A stretch of 32,646 nucleotides of DNA from Elusimicrobiota bacterium (GCA_016212885.1 JACRDO010000084.1:1-32646), one strand, 5' to 3'. Shown: positions 16,242 to 25,576, counted from the stretch's first letter. A program made the numbers and translations. Notes: a model not told the origin generated them from the sequence alone.

Positions 16242-18134
16242 ATGAGCGACAATATGGGTAAATGGAAACAGCGGCTGGCCAGCATGCCCAAGGAGCGCAA
16301 ACTGACCGTAGGCATCGGGACCGCCGCGGCCATCGGAATCTTCGGGGCCCTCCTCGTCTTCTCGAAGAACAGCTTCCACCGCGGAGGCTTTCCCGGCGAA
16401 ACCGCTCCGCAGGGATTGCCGGCTGCGCCGAGCCGCAGCGCGGACCGCCCTGCCGCCGCCTCCCGGGCGCCTGAGGCCGCGGCAGACAGTTCGGACCCGG
16501 GGCCTGCCGCAGGAACGCAGATTCCGTCTTCAAGCCGGGCCGGCGACTCCGTCGAGCTGGTCCGCCGGGAATCGCCCTTCTCTGGAAGCGCGTCTACGAC
16601 CCTCAACGCGCAGGGCGCCTCCAAAGGCAGGGGCGCGCCCACGGCCGACGCGTCCAGGATGTCCGGACAGCGGTCCAGAAGCGGGCTGGAATCCGCAGCC
16701 TCCTCGACGGAAGACCCCGGCGCGCTCAGAGCCTTCGGCCCCGGCGCTCCGACGGCGCCGGGCCTGGAGAGGTCCAAAGGCAAAGACTCGCAGACCGCGG
16801 TGAAGACCTCGGTGCCCATGATGCCGATGCCGCACGTGGGGAAGGTCAACAAATTCGGCGAGAACCTCAAGGGATTCAAGCTCATCCGCAAGTCGGGCAA
16901 CCTCGGCGCAGGGGCGTCCGGCGGGCCCATGAACGCCTTCTCCGGGCGGGGCGTGAGCTACACCGGGCCGGGCGCGCGCACCGACGTGGACAACGGCAGC
17001 GGCGGCGATATGACGGACTACCATCACCCGGGCAGCATGGCCAGGCAGAGCAGCGGCAAGGGAGGGGCGAAAGGGACCCCCTTCGGCTCCGAGAACGCGG
17101 ACCGGAGCGGGAAAGTCGATGGACGTGACAAGGCGAGACTCATGGACGATGGTTCCTATATGATAATCGGGGACGGCAGCGAGTGCTCGCTTGAATCGGA
17201 CCCCAAGATGGCGACCCCCACCCGCTGCGGCATGGTCAACTGCATGCAGAAAGACACCCAGAGGATCAGGGATAAGTTCGCTGCCTGGAAGAGTGAAACG
17301 AATCCAAGACAGATCGCAGCGGACGCAATGAGGGCGGTCAATGATGTTGACATCGAGTGGGCCCTCGATCAGGAGAAGACGATCCTCGACAGGTTGAACA
17401 AGAATTGGGGGTGCCGTTCCCGCTGCAAGGACTGCGGGCCCCTTTCTGAATGCGCGACCTACTTGGCAATGAGCGTGGGTACGATCAACAAGTCGATGAC
17501 CGAAGTCGAGCGTCCAAGACTGACATCAGAAGATCCGGCTCAAGGAATCGTCGCGATAGACCTGGAATGGAATTTTACTCACGGCCTATTGCCTCAGCAT
17601 CTCAGTTGGGCGCAGGACTACAGGAGCCGATGCAAAGTCCCTGATCCCCTTTATGAAAGATGCTGCGGAAATCCTGTTCACTGCGACTGTCAGTGCAGCA
17701 ATCAGGCCAAAAGTATGGAAACCGACATGCAGGGCATTTTCGACGCCTACAAGGGTATCCAGACTTCGCTCATAGCGAAGTTCAACAAAACATGGTGCGA
17801 TCGGCAGAGCGCAAACCCCTTTTGCAACAAGCTCCAAAGCGCTTTCGCCGCGGCCCGGGAGATGGCCGCTGACCTCATCGGCCATTCGCAGGCGGTGGGG
17901 GAATTCACCACGATCCCCGAGCCCGCGGCGCAGGACGCCGCGGCGGCCCAGCCCTTTGTCGACGAAGCCTCCAAGTACATGCAGGCGGTGCGCGACTGCG
18001 TGGAAAAGCCGAAGGACTACACGAGCACGAACCTGATGAACGCGGCGATATGGTCGGAGCAGGCCCTCGCCAAGCTCGACGCGGCCCTGGCCAAGTGGAA
18101 CGAGCGCAAGGGCATCGCCTGCGCCATGGAATAG
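16242..18134 (+). CDS. Signal-anchored Cys-rich protein of unknown function
   Basis: The 630-residue protein starts at ATG 16242, six bases after GGAGG. A single membrane segment lies at residues 21-41 (LTVGIGTAAAIGIFGALLVF), preceded by positive charges, so the bulk should be outside the cytoplasm. Residues about 45-300 are a low-complexity Ser/Pro/Gly/Ala linker. From about 310 to 560 the chain is helical and holds many Cys residues in close pairs (CRSRCKDC, CCGNPVHCDCQC), suggesting disulfide bonds. The end is helical and Ala-rich. I recognise no family. It is similar in style to the exported Cys-rich proteins at 975 and 29194 but does not share their N-terminal module. The amidase gene follows after an independent promoter. 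Confidence 0.75.
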   Translation: MSDNMGKWKQRLASMPKERKLTVGIGTAAAIGIFGALLVFSKNSFHRGGFPGETAPQGLPAAPSRSADRPAAASRAPEAAADSSDPGPAAGTQIPSSSRAGDSVELVRRESPFSGSASTTLNAQGASKGRGAPTADASRMSGQRSRSGLESAASSTEDPGALRAFGPGAPTAPGLERSKGKDSQTAVKTSVPMMPMPHVGKVNKFGENLKGFKLIRKSGNLGAGASGGPMNAFSGRGVSYTGPGARTDVDNGSGGDMTDYHHPGSMARQSSGKGGAKGTPFGSENADRSGKVDGRDKARLMDDGSYMIIGDGSECSLESDPKMATPTRCGMVNCMQKDTQRIRDKFAAWKSETNPRQIAADAMRAVNDVDIEWALDQEKTILDRLNKNWGCRSRCKDCGPLSECATYLAMSVGTINKSMTEVERPRLTSEDPAQGIVAIDLEWNFTHGLLPQHLSWAQDYRSRCKVPDPLYERCCGNPVHCDCQCSNQAKSMETDMQGIFDAYKGIQTSLIAKFNKTWCDRQSANPFCNKLQSAFAAAREMAADLIGHSQAVGEFTTIPEPAAQDAAAAQPFVDEASKYMQAVRDCVEKPKDYTSTNLMNAAIWSEQALAKLDAALAKWNERKGIACAME

Positions 18135-18174
18135 CCCGCCTCCCATCGACGATCCGCCCTCATCAAAAAAGGGC

Positions 18175-18203
18175 TTGAAATCTTAATATCCGTCTGTTAT
18201 ATA
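18175..18203 (+). promoter_or_regulatory. Promoter of the amidase gene
   Basis: TTGAAA (18175-18180) and TATATA (18198-18203) are separated by 17 bases in the AT-rich gap after the Cys-rich protein gene. The start codon is 55 bases downstream and has no clear ribosome site. Confidence 0.6.
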
Positions 18204-18258
18204 TTCGAACGTCCGCACAGGCGCCGCCGAGCCCCGCCTGCCGGACACAGGGCGTCCC

Positions 18259-18975
18259 ATGATGCGGCTGAGACGGTGGCTGGCTTTGGCCTTTCTGCTT
18301 CAGCTTTCGATTCCCGCGCTGTCCGAGGAGCTTCGCGACAGTTTTTCCCAAGGCCGCCCTTCCATCGTGGTCCTGGACCCCGGGCACGGGGGCAGGGACC
18401 TCGGCGCGGTCATCCGGGGCAGAGTCGAGAAGGAGCTGGACTTCGCGATCGCCCGCAAACTCCAGGAGCAGATCAGCCGCACCCGGGGCCTCGCAGCGCG
18501 GATGACGCGCGCAGGCGACGCCTTCGTCCCGCTGGCCGACCGCGTAGACCGCGCCCGAGAGGCCGGAGGGGACGCCTTGGTCTCGATCCATTTCGACGAT
18601 GCCCGCCGTTCCAGGAGCCGCGGCGTGGCCGTCTACTACTACGGCCGCTTCCAGAAGATCCGTTCCCGGCCGGGGGAGCGTCCCCTCCCGGACCCGCCGC
18701 GGTCCCAGATCGCGGCTTCCCGCAGGCTGGCCTTTCGGATACGCGAGTCCCTGCGGGAGCAGGGCATCCAGGCCGCGGTCATCGACCGGGGCGCCTTCAT
18801 CGTGCTCAAGAGCCCCGCGATCCCCAGCGTGCTCGTGGAGCTGGGCAACCTCCGCGACAGCGCGGAGATCGGCCGCCTCTTTGATCCCGTGTACCGCGAG
18901 AATCTGACCCTGGCCATCGCCAGAGGGATCGAGGGCTTTCTCGCCCAAACCTCGGCCCTGGCGGCCAAGCGCTGA
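18259..18975 (+). CDS. N-acetylmuramoyl-L-alanine amidase (Amidase_3)
   Basis: The enzyme cuts the amide bond between muramic acid and the peptide stem in the periplasm. The 238-residue precursor has a signal peptide ending near residue 22 (PALSEE). The zinc ligands are in place: His43 in LDPGHGG, Glu57 or Glu59 in RVEKELDF, and His111 in SIHFD. The catalytic Glu194 lies in VLVELGNL. The usual SIHxN is SIHFD here. It has no AMIN or SPOR domain, so it is a minimal catalytic unit, close in size to the core of AmiA/AmiC or CwlM-type enzymes. The start could be either of the two adjacent ATG codons (18259 or 18262). Confidence 0.92.
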   Translation: MMRLRRWLALAFLLQLSIPALSEELRDSFSQGRPSIVVLDPGHGGRDLGAVIRGRVEKELDFAIARKLQEQISRTRGLAARMTRAGDAFVPLADRVDRAREAGGDALVSIHFDDARRSRSRGVAVYYYGRFQKIRSRPGERPLPDPPRSQIAASRRLAFRIRESLREQGIQAAVIDRGAFIVLKSPAIPSVLVELGNLRDSAEIGRLFDPVYRENLTLAIARGIEGFLAQTSALAAKR

Positions 18976-19003
18976 AACGGCCGCACTCTTAACCTTTTTT
19001 TCC

Positions 19004-19009
19004 TATAAT
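19004..19009 (+). promoter_or_regulatory. -10 box six bases from the valS start
   Basis: A perfect TATAAT at 19004-19009 lies only six bases before GTG 19016, with a run of seven T upstream and no clear -35. A transcript from here would begin at the start codon. There is no ribosome site. Confidence 0.5.
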
Positions 19010-19015
19010 CGTCCC

Positions 19016-21733
19016 GTGCTTGACAAGGTGTATCAGCCCCGCGAGGTCGAGGCCCGCTGGACCGCCGCCTGGAAGGCCGCGGGCGTCGCGCACGCCGAGG
19101 CCGGCGCAGACCCGCGCAGCCGCTACGTCATCGTGATCCCGCCGCCGAACGTGACCGGCGCCCTGCACATCGGGCACGCTCTCAACAACACGCTCCAGGA
19201 CGTCCTCGTCCGCCACCACCGGCTTCGCGGCCGGCAGACCTGCTGGGTCCCGGGCACGGACCACGGCGGCATCGCCACGCAGAACGTGATGGAGAAGCAG
19301 CTCAAGGCGGAGGGCAGGACCCGCCACGACATCGACCGCGGGGAGTTCCTCAAGCGCATGCAGGCTTGGACGGCCGAGTGCAAGAGCACCATCATGGGCC
19401 AGCTGGAGCGGCTGGGCTGCCTCCTGGACATGGGCCGGGAGGCCTTCACGATGGACGATGTCCGGGCCCGGTCGGTCCTGCACGCCTTCCAGGAATTCGC
19501 GAAAAGCGGGCTCATCTACCGCGGCGAGCGGATGGTGAACTGGTGCGTCCGCTGCGGGACCGCCCTTTCCGACATCGAGGTCGAATACGAGGAGCAGAAG
19601 GGGCGCCTCTGGCACTTCCGCTACCAGTGCCCAGAGGGGGGGGGCATCGTCGTGGCGACGACGCGCCCGGAGACCATGCTGGGCGACACCGCGGTCGCGG
19701 TCCACCCGGACGACGCGCGCTACAAGTCCCTGGTCGGGCGCGCGCTCCGGCATCCGTTCCTGGGCCGGGCCATGAGGATCGTGGCGGACACCTACGTGGA
19801 TCCAGCCTTCGGGACCGGAGCGGTCAAGGTGACCCCGGGCCATGACCCCAACGACTTCGAGATCTGGCAGCGGCACAAGGGCGAGATGGAGGGGCCCATC
19901 CGGGTCATCGATTTCCACGGGAAGATGACCCCGGAAGCCGGGGACGGCTTCGCGGGCCTCTCCAGGGACCAGGCCCGCAAGCTCGTGGTCGAGAGGCTCG
20001 AAGCCGAGAAACTGCTGGTCAGGACCGAGGAGCACCGCCACTCGGTCGGGGTCTGCTACCGCTGCCAGCAGCCGATCGAGCCGCTGCTGTCCTGCCAGTG
20101 GTTCATGAAGATGCGGCCCCTGGCCGAGAAAGCATTGAAGGCCAGCGAGGACGGCCGCTTCAAGCTCTCGCCTGCGAGTTGGGACGAACCCTACCGAAAC
20201 TGGCTCAAGAACATCCGCGATTGGTGCCTCTCGCGCCAGATCTGGTGGGGCCACCGCATTCCGGTCTGGTACTGCCTCAAATGCAACGGCCTTTCTGCCG
20301 GCGAGCCCGCCATGTCCCAATCGGCCTGGCGCGATTCCAAGCGCGAGATGAGATACGAGGTCGGCGCGCAGATGCCGGCCAAGTGCGGCGGCTGCGGCTC
20401 GGCGGAGTTCGTCCAGGACCCGGACGTGCTCGACACCTGGTTCTCCTCGGCCCTCTGGCCCCTGTCGGTGTTCGGCTGGCCCGAGCGGACCCGCGACCTC
20501 AAGTTCTTCTATCCGACCACGGTCCTGGTCACGGGCTATGAGATCCTGCACCTGTGGGTCGCGCGGATGCAGATGATGGGCCTCTGGTTCGAGGGGAAAG
20601 TTCCCTTCGAGGACTGCGTCATCCACGGCATCGTGCGCGACCGGCACGGCAAGAAGATGTCGAAGTCCCTGGGCAACGTGGTGGACCCGCTCCTGATGAT
20701 GGACAAGCACGGCACCGACGCCTTCCGGTTCTCCCTGGCCATGCAGGCCTACCCCGGCAAGGACATCCCCTATTCGGAGGATTCCCTCAAAGGCCCCCGG
20801 AACTTCGCCAACAAGATCTGGAACTCGACGCGCTTCGTGCTGATGAACCTTCCGGAGCGGCCGCCCGAGGGAGGCTACCGCCTCGATAGGCTCGATAAAA
20901 GCCGCCTGGAGCTGGCCGACCGCTGGATCCTCGCGGACTTCCAGGCCATGTCCGCGCGTTTCGAGGAAAGGATGGCCGCCTACGAGTTCGCGGCGGCCGC
21001 CGATGAGGTCTACGCTTTCCTATGGGACGAGTTCTGCGACTGGTACGTCGAGTTGGCGAAGCCTCGATTAGCGGGAGAAGACGCCGACATGGTCCGGACG
21101 ATACTGGTCCAAGCGCTCGTCGGCACGCTGAAGCTCCTGCACTGCTTCATGCCCTACATCACGGAAGAGCTCTATCAAGCGCTGAAGGCCTACGCCGGCG
21201 AGGATGCGCCTCTCCTGCTCCTGTCTAAGCCCCCGTCGCTCAGGGAATGGGCAGCCCCAGACGCGGTTGAGCGGATGCGCGCGGTGAAGGACATCGTGAC
21301 CGCGCTGAGGACCGTCCGCTCCCAGTTCAACGTTCCGCCCGGGCTCCAGATCGCGGCCTTCTACTCGGCGAAGGACGCCTCCGCGCGGTCTTTGGTTGCG
21401 GATAATCTTTCCTATATCCTCCATCTTTCCAGACTTTCGTCCCTGGAAGCGTCTGAGAAGCGCCCGCCTCATTCCGTCACGACGGCCGTCGGCGACCTCG
21501 TCTTCTACGTTTCGTTGGAAGGAATCGACATCGAGGATGAGAAGATTCGCCTAAAGAAGGAGATCGGGCGCCTGAGCGAAGAGATCCGCCGATGCGATGA
21601 GCGCCTTTCAGACAAGACTTTCATGGACCGCGCTCCGCAGGCCGAGGCCCTCAAGCTGCGCGAACGCTGCCGGCAGGCCGCGGCGAAGAAGGCCGCCCTG
21701 CTCGACATCTTGAAGAGCCTCGAGGACGGCTGA
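19016..21733 (+). CDS. valS: Valyl-tRNA synthetase
   Basis: This class I synthetase charges tRNA-Val. The 905-residue length is normal. HIGH is intact at residues 51-54 (PPNVTGALHIGHALNN), the editing domain holds TTRPETMLGDTAVAVHPDD, and KMSKS is at 547-551 within GKKMSKSLGN. The anticodon-binding domain and the C-terminal coiled-coil arm (KKEIGRLSEEIRR) are present. Two Cys pairs (CLKC and CGGC, around residues 420-460) could bind zinc. The GTG start is chosen because MLDKVYQPREVEARW matches the family start. It heads a string of six co-directional genes to 26206. Confidence 0.98.
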   Translation: MLDKVYQPREVEARWTAAWKAAGVAHAEAGADPRSRYVIVIPPPNVTGALHIGHALNNTLQDVLVRHHRLRGRQTCWVPGTDHGGIATQNVMEKQLKAEGRTRHDIDRGEFLKRMQAWTAECKSTIMGQLERLGCLLDMGREAFTMDDVRARSVLHAFQEFAKSGLIYRGERMVNWCVRCGTALSDIEVEYEEQKGRLWHFRYQCPEGGGIVVATTRPETMLGDTAVAVHPDDARYKSLVGRALRHPFLGRAMRIVADTYVDPAFGTGAVKVTPGHDPNDFEIWQRHKGEMEGPIRVIDFHGKMTPEAGDGFAGLSRDQARKLVVERLEAEKLLVRTEEHRHSVGVCYRCQQPIEPLLSCQWFMKMRPLAEKALKASEDGRFKLSPASWDEPYRNWLKNIRDWCLSRQIWWGHRIPVWYCLKCNGLSAGEPAMSQSAWRDSKREMRYEVGAQMPAKCGGCGSAEFVQDPDVLDTWFSSALWPLSVFGWPERTRDLKFFYPTTVLVTGYEILHLWVARMQMMGLWFEGKVPFEDCVIHGIVRDRHGKKMSKSLGNVVDPLLMMDKHGTDAFRFSLAMQAYPGKDIPYSEDSLKGPRNFANKIWNSTRFVLMNLPERPPEGGYRLDRLDKSRLELADRWILADFQAMSARFEERMAAYEFAAAADEVYAFLWDEFCDWYVELAKPRLAGEDADMVRTILVQALVGTLKLLHCFMPYITEELYQALKAYAGEDAPLLLLSKPPSLREWAAPDAVERMRAVKDIVTALRTVRSQFNVPPGLQIAAFYSAKDASARSLVADNLSYILHLSRLSSLEASEKRPPHSVTTAVGDLVFYVSLEGIDIEDEKIRLKKEIGRLSEEIRRCDERLSDKTFMDRAPQAEALKLRERCRQAAAKKAALLDILKSLEDG

Positions 21734-21734
21734 C

Positions 21735-21767
21735 ATGAAACAGGAAGGCCTCGCAGCGGTCCTGTGA
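21735..21767 (+). other. Ten-codon mini-ORF coupled to the aminotransferase start
   Basis: ATG 21735 opens a ten-residue frame (MKQEGLAAVL) whose TGA (21765-21767) overlaps the aminotransferase GTG (21764-21766) as GTGA. It begins directly after the valS stop. It may serve only to carry ribosomes from valS to the next start. Chance cannot be excluded for so short a frame. Confidence 0.3.
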
Positions 21768-23125
21768 CCTACCGCTATCCGGACAGCCCCGTCTTCTACC
21801 GGAAGCTCAATCGCACGTATCCCAAGATCGTCCGTGGAGAAGGCGTCTATCTCTACGACGAGCGCGGCAAGCGCTACCTCGACGCGTGCGGAGGCGCTTT
21901 CGTGGCGAACCTGGGCCACGGCCTGCGCGAGATCGCAGAGGCCATGGCTTCCCAGGCGCGCAAGGCCGGCTACCTCAACGGGACGGCCTTCACTCACGAG
22001 CCGGCCGAACAGCTTGCCAGGCATATCGCCGCGCTCTCGCCCGGGGACTTGAAGCACGTCTACTTTTTGGGCAGCGGCTCGGAGGCGGTCGAGGCGGCGC
22101 TGAAGCTCGCGCGCCAGTACTGGGTCGAGTCGGGCAAGCCCGGCAAGCACAAGATCATCGCACTGACCCCGGCCTACCACGGCAATACCCTGCTCGCCCT
22201 CTCGGCATCGGCCAGGGCGCATTACCAGGCCTTCTACCGGGAGTGGCTCGTGGATGTCCCCCGGGTCCCAGCGCCTTACGCGTATCGCTGCCCCTGCCGC
22301 GGCGAAAGCCCGGACTGCCCCGCCTGCTGCGGCTCCGCTTTGGAGGAGGTCATCGACCGCGAAGGCCCCGAGACCGTCGCGGCCTTCATCGCGGAGCCAA
22401 TCGGAGGCTCCTCCACCGGGGCCTCGGTGCCGGCGCCCGGCTACTTCCGCCGCATCCGCGAGATCTGCGACCGCTGCCGGGTGCTCTTCATCGCGGACGA
22501 GGTGCTGACCGGGGCCGGCCGCACCGGCGCGTGGTCCGCCATGGAGCATTACGGGACCGTGCCGGACCTCATGACCCTGGGCAAGGGCATCGGCGGGGGC
22601 TACGCCCCTCTTTCAGCGGTCGTGGCGCCCAGGAGGATCGTGGACGTGCTCGCCAAGGGCTCCGGCGCCTTCCTGCACGCGCAGACCATGTCCCACCATC
22701 CCGTGCTCTGCGCCGCGGGCCTCGCCACGGTGCGCCTCCTAAAGAGGCGCCGGCTCATCGAGCGCTGCGCCCGGATGGGGCCGAAGTTCCACAAGCGCCT
22801 GGCGGAGCTCAAGGGCCTTGCGCATGTGGGCGATGTCCGGGGACGCGGGCTCCTGGCCGGGGTGGAGTTCGTCGAGGACAAGGAGAGCCGCGCGCCCTTC
22901 AAGCGCAGGCTCAAGTTCGCCGAAGCCTTCACCGAGGCGGCCCAGGAAGCGGGGCTCGTGGTCTGGCCGAACACGGGCCAGGCGGAGGGCGAGAACGGGG
23001 ACCTCGTCATGCTCGCCCCGCCGTTCATCATCACGGAAGCTCAGATCGGGGAGATCGTCTCGCTCTTCAAGATCGCCCTGGAAGCGGCCCTCAGGAAAAA
23101 CAAGCGCATCGGGGAGCCGACGTGA
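21764..23125 (+). CDS. Class III (PLP) aminotransferase
   Basis: The 453-residue protein has the class III fold: DACGGAFVANLGHG near the start, the PLP phosphate loop LGSGSEAVEAALKLAR, TPAYHGNT, EPIGGSSTGA, the cofactor Asp in FIADEVLTGAGRTG, and the Schiff-base Lys274 in TLGKGIGGGY. The substrate cannot be read from sequence; omega-amino acids or amino-acid-derived keto acids are likely. A Cys-rich insert (YRCPCRGESPDCPACCG, about residues 174-190) is also seen in some relatives. The start is GTG 21764, the first in-frame start. Its TGA overlaps the GTG of the CoA-transferase A gene, which suggests one pathway from an amino acid to a CoA ester. Confidence 0.9.
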   Translation: MTYRYPDSPVFYRKLNRTYPKIVRGEGVYLYDERGKRYLDACGGAFVANLGHGLREIAEAMASQARKAGYLNGTAFTHEPAEQLARHIAALSPGDLKHVYFLGSGSEAVEAALKLARQYWVESGKPGKHKIIALTPAYHGNTLLALSASARAHYQAFYREWLVDVPRVPAPYAYRCPCRGESPDCPACCGSALEEVIDREGPETVAAFIAEPIGGSSTGASVPAPGYFRRIREICDRCRVLFIADEVLTGAGRTGAWSAMEHYGTVPDLMTLGKGIGGGYAPLSAVVAPRRIVDVLAKGSGAFLHAQTMSHHPVLCAAGLATVRLLKRRRLIERCARMGPKFHKRLAELKGLAHVGDVRGRGLLAGVEFVEDKESRAPFKRRLKFAEAFTEAAQEAGLVVWPNTGQAEGENGDLVMLAPPFIITEAQIGEIVSLFKIALEAALRKNKRIGEPT

Positions 23126-24024
23126 AAAAATTGATGCCCATGAGGGAGGCCGTCGCCTCCCTCGTGCACGACGGAGACACCGTGGTCATCGAGGGCTTCA
23201 CGCACCTCATCTGCTTCGCGGCCGCCCACGAGATCATCCGCCAGCGCAAGCGCGACCTCTGCCTCTGCCGCCTGACCCCGGACATCATCTACGACCAGCT
23301 GATCGGGGCCGGCTGCGCGAGGAAGCTCGTCTTCTCCTGGGCCGGCAACCCCGGGGTCGGCTCCCTGCATTCCTGCCGCCGTTGCCTGGAAGGACAGGGG
23401 CCCGCGCTGGAGATCGAGGAGTACTCCCACTTCGGCATGGTGGCGCGCTTGAGCGCAGGGGCCGCGGCCCTGCCCTTCTGGCCCCTGCGCAACTACAAGG
23501 GCACCGACCTGCCCTCCGCCAACCCCATGATCCGCACGGTCCATTGCCCGTATACGGGTGAGGACCTGGCCGCGGTGCCGGCCCTGAACCCGGACGTCAC
23601 CATCGTCCATGCCCAGCGGGCCGACGCCCAGGGCGACACACAGATCTGGGGGCTCCTCGGCGTTCAGAAGGAGGCTGCGTTCGCCTCCAAGAGGGTCATC
23701 GTGGCGGTCGAGGAACTGGTGGACGAGGCCGTAATCCGCTCGGACCCCAACCGCACCCTGATCCCGGGCTTCATCGTGGACGCCGTGGTCGTGGAGCCCT
23801 GGGGAGCGCACCCCTCCTACGCCCAGGGCTGCTACGACCGGGACAACGGCTTCTACGCGGCCTGGGAGGAGATCTCCAAAGAGGAGTCGAGATTCAAAGC
23901 ATATCTCGACAAGTTCGTCTTCGGGGTCCCGGACCGAAAAGCCTACATGGCCGCGAACCCGGGGCTCGCCGAGCGGCTCAACGCGAAAGACAGGATCTGC
24001 GAAGGAGTCAGCTATGGCTTCTGA
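23122..24024 (+). CDS. CoA-transferase subunit A (glutaconate / 3-oxoacid CoA-transferase type)
   Basis: The 300-residue protein begins at GTG 23122, which overlaps the previous stop (GTGA), with GGGGAG six to eleven bases upstream. It has the family I start (HDGDTVVIEGFTH, where a GG/GFG loop is usual), then PDIIYDQLIGAGCARKLVFSW and NPxxTIVHAQRADAQGD. This subunit pairs with the product of the overlapping next gene to move CoA between carboxylic acids. The size and text are nearest to GctA/IpdA-like subunits. The substrate is unknown. Together with the aminotransferase it may form a short amino-acid degradation route: transamination, then CoA activation. That pathway is inference. Confidence 0.88.
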   Translation: MKKLMPMREAVASLVHDGDTVVIEGFTHLICFAAAHEIIRQRKRDLCLCRLTPDIIYDQLIGAGCARKLVFSWAGNPGVGSLHSCRRCLEGQGPALEIEEYSHFGMVARLSAGAAALPFWPLRNYKGTDLPSANPMIRTVHCPYTGEDLAAVPALNPDVTIVHAQRADAQGDTQIWGLLGVQKEAAFASKRVIVAVEELVDEAVIRSDPNRTLIPGFIVDAVVVEPWGAHPSYAQGCYDRDNGFYAAWEEISKEESRFKAYLDKFVFGVPDRKAYMAANPGLAERLNAKDRICEGVSYGF

Positions 24025-24802
24025 GACCGCGGCCTACACCCTCGGCGAGATGATGGCCTGCGTGGCGGCCCGGGAGCTCAAGGACGGGGAGGTCGTCTTC
24101 GTCGGCATCGGCCTGCCGAACCTCGCCTGCAACCTGGCCCGCTCAACCCACGCTCCGAACCTCATCCTGATCTACGAATCCGGCGCAATCGGGGCCGCGC
24201 CGGAGCGCCTGCCGGTCTCCATCGGGGACCCGGCGCTCGTGACGGGCTCCATGATGGTCTGCGGGATGGCGGACGTATTCCAGTCCCTGCTCCAGAACGG
24301 CCGCATCCAGGTGGGATTTCTGGGCGGGGCCCAGATCGACAAGTACGGCAACATCAACACCACGGTCGTTGGATCCTACGAGAAGCCCAAGGTGCGCCTG
24401 CCCGGCAGCGGGGGCGCATCGGAGATCGCGGTCCACGCCAGAAGGACTCTCATCATCAGCAAGCTGAGCCCTCGGGCCTTCCCGGAGAGGGTGGACTTCA
24501 TCACGAGCCCCGGCCAGCGCAGCAAGGGCAAGTCCAGGAAGGAGTGGGGCATGCCCGGCGCGGGCCCGCTCAAGGTCATCACCGACAAGTGCATCCTCGA
24601 AGCGGACCCTGAAACCGGGGAGATGGTCCTGGCCGCTCTTTATCCGGGCGTCGCGGCCGAGGACGTGAAGAGGAACGTCGGCTGGGACATGAAGGTCCGC
24701 CCGTCCTTAGGTTCCGTGGAGCCTCCGAGCGAAAGGGAGCTCAAGCTCCTGCGCGAGGTCTTAGACCCCAAGGGGCTCTTCCTCAAGGATAAACCCCTAT
24801 GA
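24014..24802 (+). CDS. CoA-transferase subunit B (catalytic Glu subunit)
   Basis: The 262-residue partner overlaps subunit A by 11 bases. It has VVFVGIGLPNLACNLA and the active-site loop IYESGAIGAAP; Glu55 corresponds to the Glu that forms the CoA thioester in family I enzymes. QIDKYGNINTTVVG and GSGGASEIAVHARRT follow, as in GctB-like subunits. The sequence appears complete and functional. Its stop overlaps the start of the MotA-like gene (ATGA), an unusual coupling of a metabolic enzyme to a membrane ion channel. Confidence 0.9.
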   Translation: MASETAAYTLGEMMACVAARELKDGEVVFVGIGLPNLACNLARSTHAPNLILIYESGAIGAAPERLPVSIGDPALVTGSMMVCGMADVFQSLLQNGRIQVGFLGGAQIDKYGNINTTVVGSYEKPKVRLPGSGGASEIAVHARRTLIISKLSPRAFPERVDFITSPGQRSKGKSRKEWGMPGAGPLKVITDKCILEADPETGEMVLAALYPGVAAEDVKRNVGWDMKVRPSLGSVEPPSERELKLLREVLDPKGLFLKDKPL

Positions 24803-25575
24803 ATATCGGCGTATGGGTCGGCTTTGCCGTGGCCGCGGGCTTGGTCATCTGGGGCGGCGCCGCTTCCGGCGCCGCCAAGACCCTGGCGGAATCCCACGGC
24901 ATCCTCATCGTTCTGGGCGGGACAGCAGGCGCCATGCTCGTCAGCGCCCCTCTCCGGAGGATCCTTTCGGCCCTGCGAGCCTTCTTCGCGCTGCTCTTCC
25001 CAGGAAGGGAGACCTCCCTGGAGGACGCCGCATCCGAGATCGTCCGCCTGGCGCGCAAGTCCCAGGCCGAGGGCGGGATCCTAGCCCTGCGCGATGAAGG
25101 CCGGGACACGGCCAAGGGGTTCCTAAACCGCGCGATCACCGCCGCGATCGCGGCCGGCGAGGCGGCCGAGACGCGCCGCATCGTGGAGCTGGAGATCCGC
25201 CAGCGGCGCCTCTCCCTCCAGGAAGACGCCAACTTCTGGCGCACGCTCAGCGTGCTCTCCCCGATGTTCGGCATCATCGGCACCCTGCTCGGGATGATCC
25301 AGGTGCTGGGCACCCTCTCGGACCCCACGAAGATGGCCCCGTCCATGGCCCTCGCCCTCAGCTCCGCGCTGCTCGGCATCGGGATCGCGAACTTCGTATG
25401 CGTCCCCGTGGCCGGCCATATCCGGCTCAAGGCCATGGCCGAGACCCTCCTGGCGGAGCTGCTCCTCGAAGGGGTCCTCGACATCACGGCCGGCAAGCCC
25501 GCCTACCTCATCGAGCTGCACCTGGCCTCCTACTCCGAGCGGCGCAGGGCCGACGTCGCGGTCCGCCGGGTCTGA
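24799..25575 (+). CDS. motA: MotA-like stator / proton channel subunit
   Basis: The 258-residue protein has the four-helix MotA layout: two N-terminal membrane helices (IGVWVGFAVAAGLVIWGG and ILIVLGGTAGAMLVS), a cytoplasmic domain with repeated charged residues, and the family pair of helices that starts LSVLSPMFGIIGTLLGMIQVLG and continues ALALSSALLGIGIANFVCVPVAG. MotA-type subunits form the ion channel that drives flagellar or other rotary motors. The N-terminal VLGGTAGA motif favours MotA over TolQ/ExbB. No flagellar genes are in the window, so the partner machine is unknown. The start overlaps the CoA-transferase stop. Confidence 0.9.
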   Translation: MNIGVWVGFAVAAGLVIWGGAASGAAKTLAESHGILIVLGGTAGAMLVSAPLRRILSALRAFFALLFPGRETSLEDAASEIVRLARKSQAEGGILALRDEGRDTAKGFLNRAITAAIAAGEAAETRRIVELEIRQRRLSLQEDANFWRTLSVLSPMFGIIGTLLGMIQVLGTLSDPTKMAPSMALALSSALLGIGIANFVCVPVAGHIRLKAMAETLLAELLLEGVLDITAGKPAYLIELHLASYSERRRADVAVRRV

Positions 25576-25576
25576 C

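Noticed and set aside
18989..20710. Long minus-strand open frame of about 570 codons opposite valS
   Set aside because: It lies fully antisense to a certain valS gene; its text is low in family-like motifs and reflects high GC with few stops.
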